From positions 1 to 5,935 of the forward strand of contig JAGADM010000077.1 of NCBI GenBank assembly GCA_017613595.1: a DNA stretch of 5,935 nucleotides, read 5' to 3'. The notes beneath the pieces are model-generated. The model was not told where the DNA came from. It worked only from the letters and a program-made list of their open reading frames with translations, and did no database searches. Shown one piece after another: positions 1-5,624 of this stretch. Numbering within the stretch: position 1 is the first letter of the stretch; every line of letters begins with the position of its first letter. Made by a program: the position numbers and the translations under genes. This DNA is from Lachnospiraceae bacterium. Lineage in GTDB: Bacteria; Bacillota_A; Clostridia; Lachnospirales; Lachnospiraceae.

Positions 1-20
1 CCCTCGGATTTGATACTTCC

Positions 21-29
21 ATTATACCA
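21..29 (-). promoter_or_regulatory. Possible extended -10 promoter reading left out of the window
   Basis: On the minus strand this reads TGGTATAAT, a consensus -10 hexamer with the TGn extension. No good -35 is visible at 16-18 bp (the hexamer at 17 bp is TGGCTT), but extended -10 promoters can work without one. The expected start point is near position 14, so any gene it serves lies beyond the left edge. It abuts the foot of the hairpin at 31-77, so the neighbouring upstream transcript would end just before this promoter. The assignment rests on the motif alone. Confidence 0.4.
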
Positions 30-30
30 C

Positions 31-77
31 AAAAAGTGCCGGAAAGCCAGTAAATATAAGGCTTTTCGGCACTTTTT
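31..77. terminator. Long hairpin, probable bidirectional terminator
   Basis: Two 18-base arms (31-48 and 60-77) are complementary at every position, counting one G-U wobble, and enclose an 11-base loop. The outer five pairs are A/T, so the hairpin ends in a run of five T on either strand, the usual form of a bidirectional intrinsic terminator. It is the last of three hairpins that a transcript leaving the exported-protein gene would meet. It could also end a plus-strand transcript entering from the left. Confidence 0.6.
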
Positions 78-84
78 AACCATC

Positions 85-122
85 AAAAAAGATAAGTCCG
101 AGGCGGTTTGCGCCTCGGACTT
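85..122 (-). terminator. Intrinsic terminator of the exported-protein gene
   Basis: Arms at 94-105 and 111-122 form a perfect 12-bp GC-rich stem around a 5-base loop. On the minus strand the stem is followed by ATC and then six T (positions 90-85). This is a classic Rho-independent terminator about 70 bp past the stop codon of the minus-strand gene at 190-1719. On the plus strand the trailing sequence TGTCTT is weaker, so minus is the preferred direction. Confidence 0.8.
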
Positions 123-135
123 TGTCTTCAGTCTG

Positions 136-159
136 AGAAGCGTGCATATGCACGCTTCT
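136..159. repeat. 24-bp perfect palindrome downstream of the exported-protein gene
   Basis: The two 12-base halves are exact reverse complements, meeting at CATATG. A flanking pair, TCTGAG at 132-137 and CTCAGA at 169-174, is also complementary and could form an alternative outer stem. The T-rich tract that follows (159-168) is on the plus strand, so as a terminator it would suit plus-strand transcription. On the minus strand it has no T run and may act as a 3'-end stability hairpin ahead of the terminator at 85-122. A protein binding site is the other reading. Confidence 0.6.
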
Positions 160-189
160 TTTATTTCTCTCAGATGTAAATTTATCAGC

Positions 190-1719
190 CTATCGGAACA
201 GAATATCCGTTTCCTCATCACGCTTACGCTGAATGGCCTTTACGATGATCACAATGATGATCAGAATCACCAGGATCGCTCCGCCCCAGTAGAACATGCA
301 GAATCCGAGGATTTGCGGGTCAATCTTCTGATGACATACCGGACATACGTCTTTATCCTTGTTCTCCGCAACGGTCTCTGTCGGGATTACTTCCGGCGTA
401 GGCTTTGCCGGATCAGCATTCCCCGTCGGCTCGGGCGTCGGTTCGCCGGTCGGCTCGGGCGTTACCGTGGCAGTCGGCTCGGGTGTCGGCTCAACATTCG
501 TAACGCCGTATGTCAGCGTATCCGAGAAGGAGCCTCCCAGTACGCCGTACCAGATACCTCCGATCTCCGAATACTGATCGATCCACGCAAGGCTGTAAAC
601 TTCAACCGCGTCTCCGTCGCTGTAGATTTCATTCTCCTCAAGGATTTCCGTAACCGGAACCCTGATCTGCGCGGAAACCGGATCCCTGTAGATTACTCTC
701 CATTCGCCCTCCTGACGAAGACGGATGGAAAATACGAGATGGCCGATACCGCCGTATACTTCGCTTCTGAGCGCATTCTTCGTGAATTCCTCATCGATCT
801 GAGCGTTAAATACGATTACCGGACCTACTTCATCGTCCGAATTATCTACGGTAAGATCGGAAAGGACCGGAACCGGAAGTTCGGATTCCATTCCGTAACC
901 GTCATAGTCCTCAACACCGAGACCGACCGAAGCCGTTTCGGACCAGTCACTGAAATATGTATTTTTTGCAAGGCCTTCATCGTTATCAACGGTATATACG
1001 TAATATCTGACGCGCACGTAGAGCGTATGCGCGTTCCAGTTAATATAATAGGAATCGGTGCCCTTGCTTGCAAGAAGCTCTTTCGCAATGATATCCTTCC
1101 AGCCCTTTACCGTGCCGGAACCGTTCCATGCCTTATTGTCTTTGCTCTTCGTATTACCGAAATCCTTAAAGATACGTGCCGACTGCAGTCTGTTTCCGTC
1201 CGGAGCGATGCCTACATAAGCCCACTCGCCGACGACGCGGTCCCCTTTGGCGTTCTTGCCGTCGGTATCCCACGAAGCATCTGCGTGCCAGGCCGTCGGA
1301 TCATCGATAGCCCAGTCAATCTGCGCGCTGACAGTGACGGTCATCAGTCCTTCGCTCGTAATCAGTTCTTTTGCGTCCTCTTCACTGAGCGAGAAGAATT
1401 TTATCATATCCTCCTCTTTGGAAAATGCGACGTTGATCTCCTGCTCTTCGCCCTCTTTTGAAACACGGTCAGCGAATACATACTTCGGAGCCTTGATTTC
1501 AAACGGGAGGCGGCTTTTCGCCATCGTACCGTCATCCGTATCGGTATCGGTTCCGGTTGTCAGAACCGGCTCGTCCGATGTTTCCGTTGTACCGTCCTTC
1601 TCGCCGTCGGCTGTCGCCGTAAGCGCTTTTAAAATATTGGTTTCATCAGCGGCAAATGCCGGTACAATAAGCGCTGCCATGATCATCATCACGCAGCAGA
1701 AACGAACCAATCTTCTCAT
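190..1719 (-). CDS. Exported single-pass membrane protein with Pro/Thr stalk and juxtamembrane CxxCH
   Basis: I do not recognise a named family. The 509-residue product starts with a Sec signal peptide (1-23, likely cleaved after VPAFA). An Asp/Thr-rich linker follows (about 24-68), then an ectodomain to about 407. Its segments around 223-266 (LYVRVRYY...FSDWSETASVG) and 282-405 look like parts of fibronectin-III-type beta sandwiches; that is inference. Residues 408-457 are a Pro/Thr/Glu stalk, followed by C459-P-V-C462-H463, C474, a transmembrane helix (about 479-496) and a short charged cytoplasmic tail. The protein is therefore probably anchored with its ectodomain outside. The ATG at 1719 is preferred: AGGAGGA (1724-1730) sits four bases upstream, and the signal peptide begins exactly here. 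The further upstream TTG in frame at 1797 falls on the promoter's -35. Transcription is probably monocistronic, from the promoter at 1769-1797 to the terminator at 85-122. Ligand and function are unknown. Confidence 0.85.
   Translation of the reverse strand: MRRLVRFCCVMMIMAALIVPAFAADETNILKALTATADGEKDGTTETSDEPVLTTGTDTDTDDGTMAKSRLPFEIKAPKYVFADRVSKEGEEQEINVAFSKEEDMIKFFSLSEEDAKELITSEGLMTVTVSAQIDWAIDDPTAWHADASWDTDGKNAKGDRVVGEWAYVGIAPDGNRLQSARIFKDFGNTKSKDNKAWNGSGTVKGWKDIIAKELLASKGTDSYYINWNAHTLYVRVRYYVYTVDNDEGLAKNTYFSDWSETASVGLGVEDYDGYGMESELPVPVLSDLTVDNSDDEVGPVIVFNAQIDEEFTKNALRSEVYGGIGHLVFSIRLRQEGEWRVIYRDPVSAQIRVPVTEILEENEIYSDGDAVEVYSLAWIDQYSEIGGIWYGVLGGSFSDTLTYGVTNVEPTPEPTATVTPEPTGEPTPEPTGNADPAKPTPEVIPTETVAENKDKDVCPVCHQKIDPQILGFCMFYWGGAILVILIIIVIIVKAIQRKRDEETDILFR
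421..492 (-). repeat. Three 24-bp tandem units encoding the PEPT stalk
   Basis: Three contiguous 24-bp units (469-492, 445-468, 421-444) encode EPTPEPTA, TVTPEPTG and EPTPEPTG, residues 410-433 of the exported protein. Each unit keeps a nearly identical 14-base core on the plus strand (GTCGGCTCGGG, then C or T, then GT). The repetition is thus at the DNA level as well as the protein level. Such tracts can change copy number by slippage or recombination, which would alter stalk length in whole 8-residue steps without a frameshift. Confidence 0.8.
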
Positions 1720-1768
1720 CTTATCCTCCTGATCTTCTCCCCTGGAATCATACGGGCGGTCACTGTAA

Positions 1769-1797
1769 ATTATTTCACATTTTCCGTCATCCGTCAA
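1769..1797 (-). promoter_or_regulatory. Sigma-A promoter of the exported-protein gene
   Basis: On the minus strand TTGACG (1797-1792) is followed after 17 bp by AATAAT (1774-1769), with TG at the extended -10 position (1777-1776). The predicted start is near 1762, giving a leader of about 43 bases before the ATG at 1719. The promoter lies in the 177-bp gap after the NdpA gene. I see no convincing T-tailed terminator for that gene on the minus strand, so some read-through is possible. Confidence 0.75.
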
Positions 1798-1896
1798 CCC
1801 AAAGAGCGAAGCGGTTTATGTATCTTTTGTGAAACTGCGCGGTCATCTTCGGCCCGCTTTTTTCCCTGCGGTTCGGGAATACGCCGCAGCCGCCGG

Positions 1897-2898
1897 TTAA
1901 GCGTTGATAGCGTGAATGTCTTTCAAAAGAATCGTGATATTTCCTTCCTCATCCTTCTGATATTCAACAATATCGGCATTCTTCAGAAATTCCACGGGGA
2001 CAAGCAGTTCTATGCCGTTGTCGGTCACGATCTTCTGCTTTCTGAGGTAGGTGCGCCCGGTCTTGGGGCTGACCTCCATCGGCTCACGCGGAATCTCGCG
2101 ATGCTCCAGTTTCTCCCGGTAAGCCGTTCTCGCTTCATCATCGTCGGCAAATACCGCCTGCTCAATCTTGGCAACGCTCACGCGCCCGGTCTGCTCAACG
2201 TGATCGGCCACTTCCTTTCGGTAGGACATGACCTTTTCCGCCACCTCTTCGGGCTTGTAGCACTCACGGATCGTCTCAATGGTCGTGTCGCGGATAATAT
2301 CCACCTTTTCCTTTTCAGAGCGCTGTGCGCGAAGTCTGAGGATGCGCTCCGCAAGATAGTTGACCTTTGTCTCCCCGCCGATGAAGAATTCCGAATCGGA
2401 CAAACGTACCGTGCGGTCCAGAATATTGATCAGAAAATACTCGCATTCGCGGATAGACGCCTTCGGCAGGGCATTGGATGCGATTGCCCATGTCACCTTA
2501 TCGTCTTCGTCGGCTCTGCAGACGAACGTCTCGCGGTAATTCAATTTGAAGAAACCGACAAGCGGCTGCTCCCCAACAATACAGAATACGAATATTCCGC
2601 TTCCGGAACGTACTTCCGTACTGCCGCTCACAAGCTCAAATACTTTCGCGGTAACTTCTTCGGCAAATGTGTGAAGGTCGTCCGGGTCATCCGTCACGGC
2701 TTCGTCAAGATAATCGCCTTCGTGAAAGACTCCGACCTTCGATTTCGTATCCTCGAGAGCTGCTGCGACAAGTTTCTGTATGATTCCGTAAATGGGATCC
2801 TCATCATTGATTTTTATCTCACTGCATAACGGTGCGGGCCTTCCCCCGTCCAATGCGCAGAGAAAGGTCCGCATAATTTCGATTTCGCTGCTTTTCAT
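1897..2898 (-). CDS. Nucleoid-associated protein, NdpA/YejK family
   Basis: The 333-residue product matches the 37-kDa nucleoid-associated protein family (Pfam NdpA, PF04245; E. coli YejK is about the same length). Members bind DNA and co-purify with the nucleoid; their exact role is poorly defined. The pattern of the family is visible in order: an N-terminal segment around 35-60 (KSKVGVFHEG), a central hydrophobic strand pair at 100-121 (SGIFVFCIVGEQPLVGFFKLNY), a charged helical middle (about 180-265), and a C-terminal hydrophobic pair at 296-327 (GIELLVPVEFL...NITILLKDI). There is no signal peptide, so it is cytoplasmic. The ATG at 2898 has GGAAGGAT about seven bases upstream, and the promoter at 2950-2978 leads directly to it. 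It is transcribed divergently from rubrerythrin and no partner gene is apparent. The family call comes from remembered sequence pattern, not a search. Confidence 0.8.
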   Translation of the reverse strand: MKSSEIEIMRTFLCALDGGRPAPLCSEIKINDEDPIYGIIQKLVAAALEDTKSKVGVFHEGDYLDEAVTDDPDDLHTFAEEVTAKVFELVSGSTEVRSGSGIFVFCIVGEQPLVGFFKLNYRETFVCRADEDDKVTWAIASNALPKASIRECEYFLINILDRTVRLSDSEFFIGGETKVNYLAERILRLRAQRSEKEKVDIIRDTTIETIRECYKPEEVAEKVMSYRKEVADHVEQTGRVSVAKIEQAVFADDDEARTAYREKLEHREIPREPMEVSPKTGRTYLRKQKIVTDNGIELLVPVEFLKNADIVEYQKDEEGNITILLKDIHAINA

Positions 2899-2949
2899 TG
2901 TTTAATCCTTCCGGCAAATGCTTCTTCAGGGAAGCTTTTTTCTATTGGT

Positions 2950-2978
2950 ACTATACCAAAAAAGGCTCTCTTTTTCAA
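2950..2978 (-). promoter_or_regulatory. Sigma-A promoter of the NdpA-family gene
   Basis: On the minus strand TTGAAA (2978-2973) and TATAGT (2955-2950) are separated by exactly 17 bp, with TGG giving an extended -10. The start would be near 2943, giving a 45-base leader. That leader contains a small GCTTC/GAAGC hairpin, then the ribosome binding site GGAAGGAT. The promoter is back to back with that of rubrerythrin; their -35 boxes are about 52 bp apart. Confidence 0.8.
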
Positions 2979-3012
2979 CCGTAAACGCCGTTCGCCGCGT
3001 AGTATTCCGCCC

Positions 3013-3022
3013 TTCCGCGGAA
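3013..3022. promoter_or_regulatory. 10-bp palindrome between the divergent promoters
   Basis: TTCCGCGGAA is a perfect palindrome centred between the divergent NdpA and rubrerythrin promoters, eight bases upstream of the rubrerythrin -35. It is a plausible operator half-way between the two genes. It does not resemble the PerR box expected for a peroxide-stress gene. A 10-bp GC-rich palindrome can arise by chance, so confidence is low. Confidence 0.3.
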
Positions 3023-3030
3023 ACGAATGC

Positions 3031-3059
3031 TTGACACCGGCGACACCGTATAATAGACT
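3031..3059 (+). promoter_or_regulatory. Rubrerythrin promoter with ambiguous -10
   Basis: A perfect TTGACA (3031-3036) is followed by a perfect TATAAT (3049-3054), but only 12 bp separate them, too close for a normal sigma-A promoter. An overlapping TAGACT (3054-3059) lies exactly 17 bp from TTGACA and is the more likely partner. Using TATAAT instead would leave only AATGCT as the -35. The short spacing comes with a duplication: GACACCG occurs twice, nine bases apart, at 3033 and 3042. The leader to the ATG is about 40 bases. Confidence 0.7.
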
Positions 3060-3061
3060 GA

Positions 3062-3083
3062 AAGTCAGGGAACGGACTTCCCT
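3062..3083 (+). promoter_or_regulatory. Overlapping alternative stems in the rubrerythrin leader
   Basis: Two inverted repeats interlock. AAGTC (3062-3066) pairs with GACTT (3075-3079), and AGGGAA (3067-3072) pairs with TTCCCT (3078-3083). They share bases 3078-3079, so both cannot form fully at once. The site lies at or just after the predicted transcription start and before the ribosome binding site at 3095-3100. It may be an operator or an RNA structure; neither is shown. Confidence 0.4.
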
Positions 3084-3107
3084 AAATCATGGACAGGAGG
3101 ACCGAAT

Positions 3108-3650
3108 ATGAAAACCAATCCGTACCAGGGAACTAAAACCGAGGCCAATCTTCTTGCCGCATTTGCCGGTGAGTCGCAGGCCAGAAACAAATACACCTAC
3201 TTTGCCTCCAAAGCGAAGAAGGACGGCTATGAGCAGATTGCCGCTCTCTTTCTGAAGACCGCCGACAATGAGAAAGAGCATGCTAAAATGTGGTTCAAGG
3301 AGCTGAACGGTATCGGCACGACCGCCGAGAACCTGGAAGCAGCCGCTGACGGCGAGAACTTCGAGTGGACCGACATGTACGAAGGCTTTGCCAAGACCGC
3401 TGAGGAAGAGGGATTCACCGAACTCGCAGCCAAGTTCCGCCTTGTTGCCGCTATCGAAAAGCATCACGAGGAGCGTTACCGCGCCCTTCTTAAGAATGTC
3501 GAGACCGCCAAGGTATTCGAGAAGAGCGAAGTAAAGGTATGGGAGTGCCGCAACTGCGGTCATATCGTAGTCGGCGAGAAGGCTCCCGAAATCTGCCCTA
3601 CCTGTGCTCATCCGCAGGCTTACTTTGAAGTAAACGCAGAGAATTACTAA
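3108..3650 (+). CDS. rbr: Rubrerythrin
   Basis: Rubrerythrin is a cytoplasmic non-haem iron peroxidase of anaerobes that reduces hydrogen peroxide to water with electrons from rubredoxin and NAD(P)H. The 180-residue product has the full two-domain form. The N-terminal ferritin-like four-helix domain (about 8-130) keeps all seven diiron ligands inferred from the Desulfovibrio protein: E22, E55, H58, E83, E86, E117 and H120 (seen in AGES, NEKEH, GENFE and EKHHE). The C-terminal rubredoxin-like domain carries C147-x2-C150 and C163-x2-C166 for one Fe(SCys)4 centre. It is slightly shorter than the 191-residue Desulfovibrio protein because a loop after helix two is missing, as is common in Clostridia. 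The ATG has AGGAGG at 3095-3100, seven bases upstream. It is monocistronic: its own promoter lies upstream and a strong terminator follows the stop. Confidence 0.97.
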   Translation: MKTNPYQGTKTEANLLAAFAGESQARNKYTYFASKAKKDGYEQIAALFLKTADNEKEHAKMWFKELNGIGTTAENLEAAADGENFEWTDMYEGFAKTAEEEGFTELAAKFRLVAAIEKHHEERYRALLKNVETAKVFEKSEVKVWECRNCGHIVVGEKAPEICPTCAHPQAYFEVNAENY

Positions 3651-3674
3651 TACACTGTTTCATTTGTCTGAAAA

Positions 3675-3739
3675 ACGGCAGTACCGCCGCTTCTGCTTCC
3701 TTGAGCAGGAACACGGTACTGCCGTCTTTCGTTTTCTTT
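3675..3739. terminator. Shared terminator between converging rubrerythrin and lipoprotein genes
   Basis: Arms at 3675-3686 and 3714-3725 form a perfect 12-bp stem. The 27-base interval can form a small inner TTCC/GGAA hairpin. On the plus strand the stem is followed by a T-rich tract (3727-3739). On the minus strand it is followed by four T. It sits 24 bp past the rubrerythrin stop and about 28 bp past the lipoprotein stop, so it probably ends both transcripts. Confidence 0.85.
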
Positions 3740-3752
3740 AAAGGAGATATCC

Positions 3753-5138
3753 TCAATAGTCTATATTGTAGTACATACCGACGCTTCCGTCCGTGTCAAA
3801 GGCGAAATAAATCGTCATAATAAGCGTCTCATAGGATTTTGCAGAAAGTTCCAGTGTCTGATCCTGAAACGTGGCTTTGACGCCCTCATCCACATACGGT
3901 ATTCCGGAATTGACAATCTTGTCGCCTCGCGCAATATTGAACTGATATGTTTTTCCGGCCTGCACTCCCAGGTTTCTTAAGACATCTGCCAGTTTTTTGT
4001 TAATTTCGGGATCCACAACAACGTAATAATATGCGTTCAGAATATCATTGATCAGTTTATCATCCTTCTCAAAACATCCTGCCACGGTATCCTCATAGCG
4101 GTTTTTCCTTGCCAATGTGGGATCCTTAATGTCACTCAGATTCTTATATGCTTTTTTAGCGGCTTCATAATCGGCACGCATATTCTCGGGAATCGTATAG
4201 GATGTGCTTCCGACATCTGTTATCATCCCTTTAATCGTCGCCGTCCCGCCGTCTTCGTAGAATCCATACCGGATTTCAAACGAAGAAAGGCAGCCGTCCT
4301 CAATCACAACGTCAAATTCCACATTCGAAACATATGCAGGCTCAACCTCGCCTCCCAATACAAGAAGCCGGGCAATCTCGCTTTCCGCCAGAAAATCCGA
4401 AATGTGCGGAATATTTACATGCTGAAGATCAACTGCAAATGAGTACTTCCCTTCTCCCTTCTTTTCATATCCGAGAACGTTCCGAAGCTTATTCTGATCA
4501 TCAAAATATGTCAAAATATCTTCCACTTCCGTGCTGAACACCTGTGTGCTCTCAATATAACTAACCGGGAACCCTGAATAAGTGCGGGTCAGAACCTTTT
4601 TCAGTTCTTCAACAGGTCTTCCTTTGGGAGTAAATAATTCATTGTAGAAATGAAACATCACATCGGCATATTCTTCATGACAGGCTCTGATCTCGTATTT
4701 GAATCCGTTATCAAAATGAGCGTCTACTACTAATCCGCCGTCTTCCTTCAGGTAATTATACTGATACTGTCTCTTCGCTTCATCATCGTCATATTTCTCT
4801 GATAACTCCCAATAGAGCGAAAAAGAATTATCCTCCGGATCATGGATGATTTTCTTCTTCATCGAAAGAAGCGCCTCAATATAGTTAGGCACGGAATACG
4901 CTTCTTCCATACTGATGGAGAAACTGTCATGCTTTGTGATTTCCGCAATGGCACTCAAGATCTCACGAATCGGCTCATCCGTCGAATCAGCAGGATCCGC
5001 CGTCTTCGTAGGCGTCGGCGTTTCAGCGGCAGGCGAAGCGGCCGGCGTATCCGAAGGTGTCGGATCGGCAGTCTTACCGCAGGCAGTAAGCGCTGCGATC
5101 ATAATGATACATAAACATAACCCTATACATCGTTTCAT
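3753..5138 (-). CDS. Lipoprotein of unknown function
   Basis: I do not recognise a specific family. The 461-residue product begins with a lipoprotein signal peptide: basic MKR, hydrophobic core, lipobox L17-T-A-C20, so C20 should be lipidated and anchored to the outer face of the membrane. Residues 21-56 form a Pro/Thr/Ala/Asp linker. The rest is a soluble alpha/beta domain. Alternating strands such as FSLYWEL (106-112), KYSFAVDLQHV (231-241), NVEFDVVIEDGCLSSFEIRYGF (272-293) and TATIKGMITDVG (299-310) suggest a LolA/LppX-like incomplete beta barrel, but that is inference. A second part (about 320-461) follows a helical stretch. There is no catalytic motif, transporter or substrate-binding signature. 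The start at 5138 is fixed by GGAGGG (5143-5148) and by the signal peptide; the longer in-frame extension to 5252 overlaps the promoter. It is monocistronic, immediately downstream of an rRNA operon in the same direction. Confidence 0.88.
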   Translation of the reverse strand: MKRCIGLCLCIIMIAALTACGKTADPTPSDTPAASPAAETPTPTKTADPADSTDEPIREILSAIAEITKHDSFSISMEEAYSVPNYIEALLSMKKKIIHDPEDNSFSLYWELSEKYDDDEAKRQYQYNYLKEDGGLVVDAHFDNGFKYEIRACHEEYADVMFHFYNELFTPKGRPVEELKKVLTRTYSGFPVSYIESTQVFSTEVEDILTYFDDQNKLRNVLGYEKKGEGKYSFAVDLQHVNIPHISDFLAESEIARLLVLGGEVEPAYVSNVEFDVVIEDGCLSSFEIRYGFYEDGGTATIKGMITDVGSTSYTIPENMRADYEAAKKAYKNLSDIKDPTLARKNRYEDTVAGCFEKDDKLINDILNAYYYVVVDPEINKKLADVLRNLGVQAGKTYQFNIARGDKIVNSGIPYVDEGVKATFQDQTLELSAKSYETLIMTIYFAFDTDGSVGMYYNIDY

Positions 5139-5242
5139 AAATCCCTCCGTTCCGGAACAGCAGCGATATTGTTTCCGCCCCAAGCCGTTCCTGTCTTTAC
5201 CCCAAACAGAAAATACAAAAACACCGAAATGGTTTTGGTTAA

Positions 5243-5271
5243 AGGATAGCACAAGAGGAGATAGATGTCAA
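5243..5271 (-). promoter_or_regulatory. Sigma-A promoter of the lipoprotein gene
   Basis: On the minus strand a perfect TTGACA (5271-5266) is followed after exactly 17 bp by TATCCT (5248-5243), with TGC giving an extended -10. The start is near 5236 and the leader is about 98 bases. The -35 lies about 38 bp beyond the end of the rRNA operon terminator, so the lipoprotein gene has an independent start even if the rRNA transcript leaks. The leader holds a 10-bp palindrome, GTTCCGGAAC (5149-5158), touching the ribosome binding site. Confidence 0.85.
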
Positions 5272-5275
5272 TACA

Positions 5276-5289
5276 TTTTACATGTAAAA
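5276..5289. promoter_or_regulatory. 14-bp perfect palindrome, candidate operator
   Basis: TTTTACATGTAAAA is a perfect dyad. Past one mismatched pair (5275/5290) the symmetry continues for two more pairs (AC/GT). Its centre lies about 46 bp upstream of the predicted lipoprotein start, and its edge is four bases from the -35 box. That position suits an activator touching RNA polymerase, or a repressor. I cannot assign it to a known regulator. Confidence 0.5.
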
Positions 5290-5309
5290 AGTGTTGTTTG
5301 CTTATCGTC

Positions 5310-5345
5310 AAAAAAAAATCTCGCAAATCCACAGGAATTTGCGAG
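5310..5345 (-). terminator. Intrinsic terminator of the rRNA-tRNA operon
   Basis: On the minus strand CTCGCAAAT and ATTTGCGAG (5345-5337 and 5328-5320) form a perfect 9-bp stem with an 8-base loop, followed by A and nine T (5318-5310). It begins eight bases past the 3' end of tRNA-Cys. This is the end of the rRNA transcript that enters from the right. Confidence 0.95.
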
Positions 5346-5353
5346 GTTTAAAG

Positions 5354-5424
5354 AGGCGCGAACCGGATTTGAACCGGTGATCAAGGTGTTGCAGACCTAT
5401 GCCTTACCACTTGGCTATCGCGCC
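5354..5424 (-). tRNA. tRNA-Cys (GCA)
   Basis: The 71-base cloverleaf has a perfect 7-bp acceptor stem (GGCGCGA with TCGCGCC), a D arm, the anticodon loop CTGCAAC with anticodon GCA, and a T arm ACCGG-TTCAAAT-CCGGT. The discriminator is U73, the known cysteine identity base. CCA is not encoded and must be added. The outermost anticodon-stem pair (27-43) appears to be a U-U mismatch, a small oddity. It is the last gene of the rRNA operon. Confidence 0.96.
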
Positions 5425-5448
5425 GTATATAAGGTTATAAGGAATCTT

Positions 5449-5512
5449 CCCGCTCCGCGGGCCCCTCCTTATGACAATAGTCATCAGGACTCCGTCAGTT
5501 GCTGCGCAACTG
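5449..5512. other. Three small hairpins in the tRNA-Asn to tRNA-Cys spacer
   Basis: The 105-base spacer between the two tRNAs contains three clean inverted repeats. CAGTTGC/GCAACTG (5496-5502 and 5506-5512) has a 3-base loop, ATGAC/GTCAT (5471-5475 and 5480-5484) a 4-base loop, and CCCG/CGGG (5449-5452 and 5458-5461) a 5-base loop. None is followed by a T run on the minus strand, so they are not terminators. They may be RNase processing signals or a structured spacer. No 5S or tRNA-like remnant is seen. Confidence 0.6.
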
Positions 5513-5529
5513 CCACCTCATGACATATA

Positions 5530-5602
5530 CTCCCCCTGTTGGACTCGAACCAACGACACTGCGGTTAACAGCCGCATGCTCTACCGACTGAGCTAAGGAG
5601 GA
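5530..5602 (-). tRNA. tRNA-Asn (GTT)
   Basis: The 73-base cloverleaf has an acceptor stem TCCTCCT with AGGGGGA (one G-U pair), a D stem GCTC/GAGC, an anticodon stem TGCGG/CCGCA around CTGTTAA (anticodon GUU), and a T arm GTTGG-TTCGAGT-CCAAC. The discriminator is G73, usual for asparagine. CCA is not encoded. It is the first tRNA after the 23S gene, 91 bases downstream of its 3' end. Confidence 0.97.
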
Positions 5603-5624
5603 ATAAAGGCTCCCTATACGAAAC

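Noticed and set aside
331..345. Annotation of the exported protein as a c-type cytochrome
   Set aside because: A single CxxCH without a distal ligand domain or maturation genes in view is too little to name it so.
10..1461. Long open frame on the plus strand, 483 codons
   Set aside because: It lies opposite the exported-protein gene, crosses three hairpins, is rich in Arg/Ile/Ser without domain pattern, and has no ribosome binding site.
1720..1797. N-terminal extension of the exported protein from a TTG at 1797
   Set aside because: The TTG is the first part of the -35 box TTGACG, and the ATG at 1719 has an AGGAGGA site and a clean signal peptide.
1809..1863. AAGCGG/CCGCTT inverted repeat followed by six T on the plus strand
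   Set aside because: There is no plus-strand gene to terminate, the loop is about 39 bases, and the arms are short, so I treat it as chance.
1912..2829. Open frame of 305 codons on the plus strand
   Set aside because: It is the complement of the NdpA-family gene, which has promoter, ribosome binding site and family pattern; this frame has none.
5139..5236. Possible riboswitch in the ~98-base lipoprotein leader
   Set aside because: Only short stems and a 10-bp palindrome at the ribosome binding site are visible; no known aptamer consensus is seen.
5139..5252. N-terminal extension of the lipoprotein
   Set aside because: It would start inside the promoter and put 38 extra residues ahead of a perfect lipoprotein signal peptide.
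4915..5523. Open frame of 202 codons on the plus strand
   Set aside because: It runs antisense through the lipoprotein start, its promoter, the rRNA terminator and tRNA-Cys.
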